Positions 1 through 7,007 of a stretch of 25,709 nt of DNA are shown here, piece after piece. The notes below the pieces were generated by a model. The model had not been told where the DNA came from. It worked only from the letters and a program-made list of their open reading frames with translations, and ran no database searches. Position 1 is the first letter of the stretch, and each line of letters begins with the position of its first letter. Made by a program: the position numbers and the translations under genes. The DNA is from CAZTYI01 sp964466185 (lineage in GTDB: Bacteria; Chlamydiota; Chlamydiia; Chlamydiales; SM23-39). The stretch spans positions 1-25,709 of the forward strand of contig CAYXMS010000022.1 of NCBI GenBank assembly GCA_964466185.1, in the 5' to 3' direction.

Positions 1-283
1 GAGGCAAACAAGTTTGGCCTAAAAAGTTGTCCAGCCCAATGGGTCCACCTCACTAAATAAAAAAAGCTTGGCCGAATACATACCTATTCTTAAAACAAAC
101 AATGTCGGAACTTAAAAAAATACAATGGACAGGATTTATCTTATTTCCTTTAAGCTTTTTCAAAGTCAGAGCAGTTTTTTGTTAAAGACAAATTAAAACT
201 AAGCAAGACCAAAGATGCTTGTAAAAGCATAAACAAAAATAAATAAATAATGAATTAATAAATTAGCTTAAAATCGTTTTCTT
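1..283. other. Gene-poor left edge, possible 3' tail of an upstream gene
   Basis: Frame 1 is open from the first base to a TAA at 58-60, giving 19 residues that end QWVHLTK, so the end of a plus-strand gene may lie here. Nineteen residues are too few to name it. The remaining bases are AT-rich with no convincing ORF, RNA gene or terminator. Confidence 0.2.
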
Positions 284-311
284 TTTACAAAAAATAAAAA
301 AAAAATATAAT
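284..311 (+). promoter_or_regulatory. Sigma-70-like promoter for the surface-protein locus
   Basis: TTTACA at 284-289 and a perfect TATAAT at 306-311 are separated by 16 bases. Transcription would start around 317-320, exactly where the inverted repeat at 319-342 begins. It points into the barrel gene at 361 and is the only good promoter upstream of the three-gene run. The very AT-rich background makes chance matches possible. Confidence 0.5.
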
Positions 312-318
312 TCAAAAA

Positions 319-342
319 GATATGTAATTTTTATTACATATC
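319..342. promoter_or_regulatory. Perfect inverted repeat at the predicted transcription start
   Basis: Arms GATATGTAAT and ATTACATATC are perfectly complementary over 10 bp around a TTTT loop. The element starts at the expected +1 and ends 18 bases before the ATG at 361. It could be a repressor operator or a hairpin at the extreme 5' end of the mRNA. A T-run follows just before the start codon, but the stem is almost all A/T, so it would be a weak terminator. Confidence 0.55.
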
Positions 343-360
343 AAAAATTTATATTTTTTT

Positions 361-1275
361 ATGAAAACATGGCTTATTAGTTTTTTAATCCTCATTCTTA
401 CATTGGAAGCTTTTTCTGAATCTTCCGGAAAAAGTATTCCTAAAAAATCTTATTTAAAAAAATTCAACCCGGAAAAATTTGAAAAGCTACAAGCTCCCGA
501 ATGGCTCAGGCGATTTGATCTGATGTGGAATATTCAGCGCAATTTACATACTACCTGGTCTTTGGAAACCATTCAACCCTTGTATCGCACTCCGGACAGT
601 TGGCGCAATACCATCTTTTTCCAAGGACGCGCAGGCTATAGGGAACACAATACAACTTTCAATCTGGGCCTAGGATATCGCTATCTTACCGTAGATGAAA
701 CCGCTATGGTGGGCTTTAATTCTTTTTATGATGTGACCAGCAAGTACAAACATCAGCGCTTCGGTGCAGGAACCGAAGTTTTCTGCGGCTACGCTACCGT
801 GCGGGGCAACTTTTATAAAAACCTAACCCCTACCAAAACAGTTAAAAAAGAAGGCTCCGAAATCACTACCGAAAGGGTTTTAAGCGGCTGGAATGTAGAA
901 TGCGAGATCCCTTTTCCTTTTCTTCCCTGGATCAGAATGACAGCCGACTATTATTTTTGGGACGGCCATCACATCAAGGACGAAAAAGGCTACCACGTCT
1001 CTTGCATCATGGATCTTTGTAATTATCTGACACTGGAAATGGGGATTGACCAGAGCAACTACCAAAAAAACAACAACTTTGTACTTCTGACATTTCATCC
1101 CGGCCGGCCGAAACGAATTGAATACACCCTTTTTAATAAACCCTACAGCAAAAAAATGTTTGTTGCGCGCAGCGTCAAAATGCGGACGCTGGAAAAAGTT
1201 AGAAGAGAGCAGAATGTAGTGGCGGCCAAAAGAAAAAAGGGATCCGGCATAGTAACCATATCAAGGGGTACTTAA
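361..1275 (+). CDS. Inverse-autotransporter (intimin/invasin-type) beta-barrel protein without passenger
   Basis: This is a predicted outer-membrane beta-barrel of 304 residues. Residues 1-19 form a signal peptide. Residues 45-265 carry alternating aromatic strands and the inverse-autotransporter signatures: an ET..PLY segment near 69-75, an N.GLGYRYL strand at 101-109, AMVGFNSFYDVT at 115-126 and RFGAGTEV at 133-140. Residues 274-293 (MRTLEKVRREQNVV followed by a basic run) resemble the linker that follows the barrel in intimin, normally leading to Ig-like passenger domains. Here the protein ends about ten residues later, so it is a barrel with no passenger. One base separates it from the next gene, whose Shine-Dalgarno lies inside this gene, so the two are co-transcribed. 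No Shine-Dalgarno precedes its own ATG. Family assignment is by motif recognition; another chlamydial barrel family is possible. Confidence 0.7.
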   Translation: MKTWLISFLILILTLEAFSESSGKSIPKKSYLKKFNPEKFEKLQAPEWLRRFDLMWNIQRNLHTTWSLETIQPLYRTPDSWRNTIFFQGRAGYREHNTTFNLGLGYRYLTVDETAMVGFNSFYDVTSKYKHQRFGAGTEVFCGYATVRGNFYKNLTPTKTVKKEGSEITTERVLSGWNVECEIPFPFLPWIRMTADYYFWDGHHIKDEKGYHVSCIMDLCNYLTLEMGIDQSNYQKNNNFVLLTFHPGRPKRIEYTLFNKPYSKKMFVARSVKMRTLEKVRREQNVVAAKRKKGSGIVTISRGT

Positions 1276-1276
1276 A

Positions 1277-2062
1277 ATGCACTTGAAAATATATTTTACT
1301 TTTAAAAAGCTGCTTTTTTTAGTTTTTACGGTTTTTAGTTTTTCCTTATCGGCTCTGGTCAATTCGACACCTGATGTTTATATCATCAACATAGAAAAAA
1401 TGGAGCTGCGAGAAACCCCTTCTCCTAATGTTACTGTCTCTTCAGGTTCTACCATTATTCCTTCCACTTTCAATTTGAGCAATACTTCCGGCACTTATAT
1501 AACCATCTTCGAAGGCTCCAAAAAAGTAGATATTGCTTCTGCTTCTCCTCAGTCTTTAGTGGATGTTTTAGATGAAGATACCTTTATTCCCCCCGGCCGT
1601 TACGATGCCATCAGAATGACGCTGTCTCAGGAGTTTGATGTCTTGACCGAAGTAACCATTTCAGGCACCCGCTACCGTACAGACTCGTCGAACGGCACTT
1701 GTGATCCTTTTGCTTTTCCCGCTACCAATGTTGGCGTCACTACGCAAGATGACAATCCGGCCACCACCCAGGTGATGTATATTCCCAACGGAATTTCAGC
1801 TAATACGCAATTAAACGATGCGGGATATGCCAGAAACGATGCTGAAAGTACAATCATCGCCAATTTCTGGGTCGAGCCTTTTTCCATTTCCAAATCCGCC
1901 TCCCTTTCCCCCAGTATTTCTTTAGTTTGCAACGTAACTGAAAGCATAGCTTTTCAAGGCACTATCGATCCTGATTATCCTGTAGTAGTCTCTCCCAATG
2001 TTCCGTCGATCGTATTTGAAATTACGCAGCCTGAGGCAGCAAGCACAACGCCTGTAAATTAA
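1277..2062 (+). CDS. Secreted protein of unknown family in the surface locus
   Basis: I do not recognise a named family. The 261-residue product has a hydrophobic signal segment at residues 8-26 (rich in L, F, V) followed by SALVNS, so export is likely. The mature part is beta-rich and rich in Ser, Thr and Pro. It has an early PDVYIINIEKMEL segment and a central LPxG-like turn (FIPPGRYDAIRMTLS, about residues 102-116), a layout seen in several secreted or periplasmic beta-sandwich proteins such as DUF4382-like ones. That resemblance is weak. The start ATG is preceded by AAGGGG at proper spacing. It lies one base after the barrel gene and 28 bases before the exoprotein gene, so it probably belongs to the same export or adhesion function, for example as a periplasmic or surface accessory. 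That role is inferred from position only. Confidence 0.7.
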   Translation: MHLKIYFTFKKLLFLVFTVFSFSLSALVNSTPDVYIINIEKMELRETPSPNVTVSSGSTIIPSTFNLSNTSGTYITIFEGSKKVDIASASPQSLVDVLDEDTFIPPGRYDAIRMTLSQEFDVLTEVTISGTRYRTDSSNGTCDPFAFPATNVGVTTQDDNPATTQVMYIPNGISANTQLNDAGYARNDAESTIIANFWVEPFSISKSASLSPSISLVCNVTESIAFQGTIDPDYPVVVSPNVPSIVFEITQPEAASTTPVN

Positions 2063-2090
2063 GGATGGAAAAATTAAAAAAAACATAAAA

Positions 2091-4991
2091 ATGCTACATT
2101 CAAATACTGATCCATATTTACCGAACAAGATTTTTATCTATCTGCGGAAGCTGCGTAAAATATTTAAATATGCTTTTTTACTTTTTCCGTATTTATTATT
2201 TTGCAATCCCCAAAAAGGAGAAGTAAAAGCAGGCGCCGCTGATTTTTCCTCAGCAGGAAATAAGCTGATTATATCCCAGTCATCAAAAAGAGCTGTTATT
2301 GAATGGGAAAATTTTTCTGTAAAAGAAGGAGAAATAACCGAGTTTTTACAGCCTTCTTCGTCATCTTCTGTTTTAAACCGAGTAACAGGAGAAGGGCTTT
2401 CTGAGATTTACGGCTCTTTAAAAAGCAACGGCGAGCTAGTTTTAATTAATCCCAACGGCATTCTGATCGGGCCCAAGGGAATGGTAGATGTAGCCGGCTT
2501 TATTGCTTCTACCTGCGATTTAAAAAATGAAGATTTTCTAAAAAATCAGGCTTTGGAATTTAAAGATCTGAAAAATTCCGAAGCCTCTATTATCAATGAA
2601 GGAAGCGTTATCGCCCGCACAAAAGATGTCTTATTGTTAGCCAAAAATATAGAAAACAAGGGGTCTGTTTCAGCAGAGAAAGGAAACGTTGATATCAAAG
2701 CCGGCATAGAGGTTGTGCTTTTTCCCGAAGAAGAAAACCGCATCAAGGTGCGTCTTAAAAAAAAGGGCTATGCATTTAACAGCGGCAGTATTAAGGCTGT
2801 TCAGGTTGAAATAGAAGCTGCCGGCGGCAGGGCGGAAAGTCTGGCCGTTTCCAATGAAGGCATTATAGAAGCTACGGGAGTAGGAGAAAAAAAAGGCAAG
2901 CTGGTACTGCTTTCCGATGAAACGGTTTCTGTTGGAGGAAAGCTGACGGCCAAAACAGAAAATACTTCGCAAAACACCGGCGGCAAAATACATTTGCTGG
3001 GAGATACTGTTTATTTAAACGAAAATGCTGTTATCGATGCTTCTGCTGGTTTACACGGAGGTGAAATCTTAATAGGCGGCGACTACAAAGGGCAAAATCC
3101 TGAAATTAAAAACGCATCTTATGTATATGCCCATAAAGACAGCACAGCCCTAGCTAATAGTATAGATAGCGGAAACGGCGGTAAAATTATTTACTGGGCG
3201 GATAAGGGTATCGACATGCGGGGCAGAGCAGAAGCCTGCGGAGGAGCTCATAGTGGCAATGGAGGGTTGGTAGAGGTGTCTTCCAAAGGCGGCTGGTCCT
3301 TTACCGGCAAGATTTCTACGCTAGCGCCTTTTGGAAAACCGGGCAAACTGCTGTTAGACCCATACAACCTGACCATCAATGCTGCAGGGCCTGATACCGA
3401 TGTAACCGGAAGTTCTCCTTTTTACCCGACAGCTTCGGGAGCCATCCTAACAACTGCCACTATTGAAGATGCCATTGAAAACAGCGATGTAGAAATCAAC
3501 ACTTCCGGAGGAGGAGGCAGCGAGGACGGAGACGTGACTATTAATTCTGAGCTGGATCTAAAAAAGGGATCGTGGTGGCATTCTAAAACTACTCTAACCA
3601 TCAAAGCGGACCGTAATATCTATGTGAACCAAGACATTGAACTTACCTCAAAAAACATAAAATTTTATATCAACCAGGCAGGAAATGGCGGATCTTTAAT
3701 TTTCGCCGATATGACTGCTATAGAAAGGAAAACCCTTACTGAAGATGCCTATGTCTATGGCAACGGCTCTTCCGGCAATTCGCTGGTTTTGGGATTTTCC
3801 CAGAGAGTGACCATGACAGGCCAGCATGCCGGCTATACCGAATCCAATGCTATTGTTACCCCCACTCAGATAAAAGGCTTTACCGATATTCAGTCCATTA
3901 CAGGAAACAGCGCAGTAACTGCAGAAACAAGCGCCTACAGTATTCTACGTTTGCCGGATGGAGGGCATACGCTTAATGTGACCGGGCAGAATCAGGGAAG
4001 CATAGAAAATATCTTGCCTGCTTTTGATAATTTTCCAATTCTAACCGGAGGAGACGGAGAAGATACTTTTAAATTCACTGAAGACGGCTATGTAGACGGC
4101 CTGATCACAGGTGGTGGTGGAGCCAGCTATACCAATACTTTGGACTTGAGCGCAAAAAATGTAGAAAGTATTTTTTTTATCATCTTTGCCGACGATTCAG
4201 GCATCGATGCCAGTCACCAGTTTACAGCCAATTCCGGCTGGGTAGGCATCGGCAATATCATCGGAGGAGGGGTAGGCTATTCTTACATTTATCTGCATGA
4301 CGGGGCAAAACTTAGTGGTACAGCTACTTTTTTGGGTACCGGCAACTGGGTAGAATATGGCTGGGATACTCCCATTACCGTTAATTTAGCCAACAATGCA
4401 GCCACCGGCATTTACGGAGGCGCCGCAGGCGGCTTTTCCAATGTGCAGAAATTTGTCTCTCAAAGTAATATTGACAATACAGTATACTGTCCCAATGATG
4501 GAGCTACAGTTAAGCTGAAAGGCAACGATATTTCTACTATTTCCAGCCCTTCTGTCAATGAAACCAACTTTTACTATTTCCCCAAAATCATCGGAGGCTC
4601 CGGCGACGATACATTTAAAACCGATTATAATTTTTCTACCGGCAGATATTTTATCAACACCATAGATGGAGGCGGCGGGTACAATACACTAGACATCAGC
4701 AGCTTTCCCTCAGAAACAGAAGGCGCGTTTTATGCCAGCACAGGCAGCGGCTCTATTCCCGGCTCTATCGAATCTTTTATGCAAATCAATCAAGTAAATC
4801 TGCCTAACGACCAATATCTTTTTGCCGACATAATGGCCAGAACTTCTATTTTAAGCAATCCCGATCCGGAAAGCCACAGCAAAAGTGAAACAACAGGTGT
4901 TTTTATGGATCTGCAAACAATTCCTAAAACAACAGCACTGAGCAATTTCATCATCAAAAACACTTTTGTCGACTGGGAAATTGTTCCCTGA
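2091..4991 (+). CDS. FHA-type exoprotein (TPS secretion domain) with RTX-like repeats
   Basis: This large secreted protein (966 residues) resembles TpsA exoproteins of two-partner secretion. A basic N-terminus and hydrophobic stretch (about 16-39) form an extended signal sequence. The TPS domain covers about 45-170, with the diagnostic VLNRVTG, the NPNGI motif at 120-124 and a VDVAGFIAST segment. The middle is glycine-rich and predicted beta-helical. Two similar modules follow, each containing a GGxGxDTF motif (653-660 and 835-842) and then a glycine run and a TLD(L/I)S strand. These look like isolated RTX calcium-binding turns. It sits downstream of a barrel gene that is not FhaC-like, and no TpsB with POTRA domains is visible. 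The start has no close Shine-Dalgarno; AAGGATGG lies 20 or more bases upstream and overlaps a seven-codon mini-ORF. Its last 526 bp are duplicated at 6248-6774. Confidence 0.85.
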   Translation: MLHSNTDPYLPNKIFIYLRKLRKIFKYAFLLFPYLLFCNPQKGEVKAGAADFSSAGNKLIISQSSKRAVIEWENFSVKEGEITEFLQPSSSSSVLNRVTGEGLSEIYGSLKSNGELVLINPNGILIGPKGMVDVAGFIASTCDLKNEDFLKNQALEFKDLKNSEASIINEGSVIARTKDVLLLAKNIENKGSVSAEKGNVDIKAGIEVVLFPEEENRIKVRLKKKGYAFNSGSIKAVQVEIEAAGGRAESLAVSNEGIIEATGVGEKKGKLVLLSDETVSVGGKLTAKTENTSQNTGGKIHLLGDTVYLNENAVIDASAGLHGGEILIGGDYKGQNPEIKNASYVYAHKDSTALANSIDSGNGGKIIYWADKGIDMRGRAEACGGAHSGNGGLVEVSSKGGWSFTGKISTLAPFGKPGKLLLDPYNLTINAAGPDTDVTGSSPFYPTASGAILTTATIEDAIENSDVEINTSGGGGSEDGDVTINSELDLKKGSWWHSKTTLTIKADRNIYVNQDIELTSKNIKFYINQAGNGGSLIFADMTAIERKTLTEDAYVYGNGSSGNSLVLGFSQRVTMTGQHAGYTESNAIVTPTQIKGFTDIQSITGNSAVTAETSAYSILRLPDGGHTLNVTGQNQGSIENILPAFDNFPILTGGDGEDTFKFTEDGYVDGLITGGGGASYTNTLDLSAKNVESIFFIIFADDSGIDASHQFTANSGWVGIGNIIGGGVGYSYIYLHDGAKLSGTATFLGTGNWVEYGWDTPITVNLANNAATGIYGGAAGGFSNVQKFVSQSNIDNTVYCPNDGATVKLKGNDISTISSPSVNETNFYYFPKIIGGSGDDTFKTDYNFSTGRYFINTIDGGGGYNTLDISSFPSETEGAFYASTGSGSIPGSIESFMQINQVNLPNDQYLFADIMARTSILSNPDPESHSKSETTGVFMDLQTIPKTTALSNFIIKNTFVDWEIVP

Positions 4992-5008
4992 ACCAAAAAT
5001 CAAACAAT
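4414..5008 (+). repeat. Direct repeat copy 1 (3' end of exoprotein gene)
   Basis: These 595 bp recur without gaps at 6197-6791. By eye I count 18 mismatches. Seventeen lie between about 4449 and 4725; then 4726-4988 is identical, and the stop codon differs (TGA here, TAA in copy 2). The repeat covers the last 192 codons of the exoprotein gene and 17 bases beyond. Confidence 0.95.
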
Positions 5009-5299
5009 ATCGGAAGGAAAAGTGGCAAGCCTGATAGGAGAAATCTGCTCCAGCTGTTCGTCAAAGGAGATCATCTGTCTGCAATTATATATAGAGTTTC
5101 CCAACGAGCAGGCACCTGTTATTAAAGTCGCGTAAAAAACCCATTTATCTTTTTTATGCAAAGCGGCAAAGATGGCCGCTGTCATAAAAAAAACTCCCAA
5201 AACGGCGAAAAAGACTGATTTTTTACACGCCATATCGCGCTTACAGCTTAAATGTATTAAGTTAATCTCCGCAGGAGAAATTCTACTAGCTGTAGTCAT
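5000..5299 (-). CDS. Small protein with bilobed hydrophobic domain (Inc-like candidate)
   Basis: This 99-residue product (107 if the TTG at 5323 is used) has two hydrophobic helices, roughly SVFFAVLGVFFMTAAIFAAL and a second from WVFYATLITGACSLG. They are separated only by a short charged turn HKKDK, with polar tails on both sides. A tight pair of transmembrane helices is the hallmark of chlamydial Inc proteins, which are exported by type III secretion into the inclusion membrane, so a host-facing role is possible but unproven. No cleavable signal peptide is seen. The gene follows the ankyrin-like gene. The TTG alternative would overlap that gene's stop as TTGA, implying translational coupling; the ATG at 5299 has little Shine-Dalgarno. 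It converges on the exoprotein gene with 8 bases between stops. A decayed piece of a second copy is visible near 6880-6935. Confidence 0.6.
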   Translation of the reverse strand: MTTASRISPAEINLIHLSCKRDMACKKSVFFAVLGVFFMTAAIFAALHKKDKWVFYATLITGACSLGNSIYNCRQMISFDEQLEQISPIRLATFPSDIV

Positions 5300-5319
5300 A
5301 ATTTTAAAATAGTTTAACC

Positions 5320-6051
5320 TCAAACATACATGTTACCATCCAACATGGCATATCTATCTCTTAATCTTCTCATGCTATTTATTTTGCGGACAACAAAATC
5401 AAAACAGTTCTTTATCTTCGGCAGACCGTTCAACAGCCTTGAACACAGCTGCCGCTTATCCGGCAGTCTTTTCCTTATGCATTCTGCTATTGATTCATAG
5501 CCATACTGCTCGGCTTTGCACAGAGCCATAACCATGCCTCCGTCTTTAATTTGAGCAAAGCGTGCATGAAAAGGATCCCGCATAAACATTTCTACCATGT
5601 CCTGTCTGTTCCATTCTACTGCCATGACTATAGCAACACTTAAACTGTTTAAGAAGCCGTCTGTCGGAATTTTATCAAAACAGGGGCTTGCCAAAAAAAA
5701 ATTTACAATTTCCGTATGGCCGTTAACTACAGTTTGGCAGAAAGCACGGCCCAGCATATGCGGCTCAACTTCTGAAAATCTTCTATCCTGCATCATCTCC
5801 TGCGCAGCATTCAAACGGCCGGAATAAGAAATCTGGAACAAGGCTTTGCCCAAAATAACAGGATATATTTTCTGATACTCTTTTTTAGACCTGATAATAT
5901 TGATTAAAGCCATATCTTTGCGATATAAAGCCTCTGTAAAAATTTGCGTTATTTGGTCAAGAACAATTCTTCTCCAACAAACATCTCTTCTTTGCCAGAC
6001 ATGTTTATTAAAAGGATGACATGTCAAGTTTGGCAATTGTTGAACTGTCAT
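5320..6051 (-). CDS. Ankyrin-repeat-like protein, putative effector
   Basis: The 243-residue product is made of repeated helix pairs of about 33-38 residues that resemble ankyrin repeats. The clearest reads LGRAFCQTVVNGHTEIVNFF, matching the ankyrin helix-turn-helix core (A..NGH.EIV..L). Neighbouring units start at VILGKALFQISYSGRLNAA and SVAIVMAVEWNRQDMVEMF, and a last one at MALCKAEQYGYESIAECI. The C-terminus is basic. There is no signal peptide or membrane segment, so it would be cytosolic or type-III-secreted. Ankyrin proteins are common host-interaction factors in amoeba-associated chlamydiae; the link here is inference. I chose the ATG at 6051 because GGGAGA lies seven bases upstream; a longer form from 6108 would add 19 residues without a ribosome site. 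It reads against the surrounding exoprotein genes. Confidence 0.65.
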   Translation of the reverse strand: MTVQQLPNLTCHPFNKHVWQRRDVCWRRIVLDQITQIFTEALYRKDMALINIIRSKKEYQKIYPVILGKALFQISYSGRLNAAQEMMQDRRFSEVEPHMLGRAFCQTVVNGHTEIVNFFLASPCFDKIPTDGFLNSLSVAIVMAVEWNRQDMVEMFMRDPFHARFAQIKDGGMVMALCKAEQYGYESIAECIRKRLPDKRQLCSRLLNGLPKIKNCFDFVVRKINSMRRLRDRYAMLDGNMYV

Positions 6052-6196
6052 AATATTCTCCCAACTTTTTTTAACAATACAAATTTTGTTTATTATATAT
6101 TTTAACATTCTAAAAAAATTCTTTATAGATTGTGCTATAAATTATTCATTTTAGTCGAATAAAAGTTACAATTGCCAACTTACCATAGCTAAAGCC

Positions 6197-6774
6197 ACGG
6201 AGGCGCCGCAGGCGGCTTTTCCAATGTGCATACATTTGTCCCTAAAATTAATATTGACAATACAGTATACTGTCCCGATGATGGGGCTACAGTTAAGCTG
6301 AAAGGCAAAGATATTTCCACTATTTCCAGCCCTTCTGTCAATGAAACCGACTTTTACTATTTCCCCAAAATCATCGGAGGCTCCGGCGACGACACCTTTA
6401 AAACTGATTATAATTTTTCTACCGGCAGATATTTTATCGACACCATAGATGGAGGAGGCGGGTACAATACACTAGACATCAGCAACTTTCCCTCAGAAAC
6501 AGAAGGCACGTTTTATGCCAGCACAGGCAGCGGCTCTATTCCCGGCTCTATCGAATCTTTTATGCAAATCAATCAAGTAAATCTGCCTAACGACCAATAT
6601 CTTTTTGCCGACATAATGGCCAGAACTTCTATTTTAAGCAATCCCGATCCGGAAAGCCACAGCAAAAGTGAAACAACAGGTGTTTTTATGGATCTGCAAA
6701 CAATTCCTAAAACAACAGCACTGAGCAATTTCATCATCAAAAACACTTTTGTCGACTGGGAAATTGTTCCCTAA
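6197..6774 (+). pseudogene. Headless second copy of the exoprotein C-terminus
   Basis: This stretch encodes the last 192 residues of the exoprotein at 2091-4991, including the second RTX-like motif (GGSGDDTF) and the identical ending NTFVDWEIVP. It has no TPS domain, no signal peptide and a TAA in frame just upstream (6188-6192 region), so it cannot be exported as an adhesin. A GTG at 6226 could start a 182-residue product but no Shine-Dalgarno precedes it. Several differences from copy 1 change Asn to Asp, and the reading frame is intact. It is either a very recent duplication or has been kept similar by gene conversion. It may serve as a silent donor cassette for the full-length gene; that is inference. 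Confidence 0.75.
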
Positions 6775-6791
6775 ACCAAAAATCAAACAAC
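6197..6791 (+). repeat. Direct repeat copy 2
   Basis: Gapless partner of 4414-5008. The left boundary falls immediately after a degenerate hairpin sequence (CCATAGCTAAAGC at 6183-6195). The right boundary is 17 bases past the stop codon, after which the two copies diverge. Confidence 0.95.
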
Positions 6792-6879
6792 AGATGTCAT
6801 AGAAAATGTCCCGAGAGCTTTGAAGAGTTTATTTACCTATTATTAGAACCTCCTAGCTTTAAGCGCTGTCTGTTTATTC

Positions 6880-6935
6880 TTGGGAAGTAGGCCAGAGACG
6901 ATATCTGTTACAGCTGTTCGTCTAAGAACCTATTC
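6880..6935 (-). pseudogene. Decayed 3' fragment of a second Inc-like gene
   Basis: The plus-strand bases at about 6903-6928 match 5042-5067 at 22 of 26 positions. On the minus strand they give LDEQL-stop-QIS, against FDEQLEQIS in the Inc-like protein at 5000-5299. This suggests the duplication once included the convergent downstream gene, which then decayed. The match is short. Confidence 0.4.
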
Positions 6936-7007
6936 TAATAAAAAAACTAATTCTAATTTATCTAAAACTATTCAAAAAACAAAAGCAATTATAGCTAGTT
7001 GGCATGT

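Noticed and set aside
2065..2088. Seven-codon ORF (MEKLKKT) before the exoprotein as a leader peptide
   Set aside because: It has a plausible start beside AAGGATGG but no attenuator structure follows; it may simply reflect a poor ribosome site for the exoprotein.
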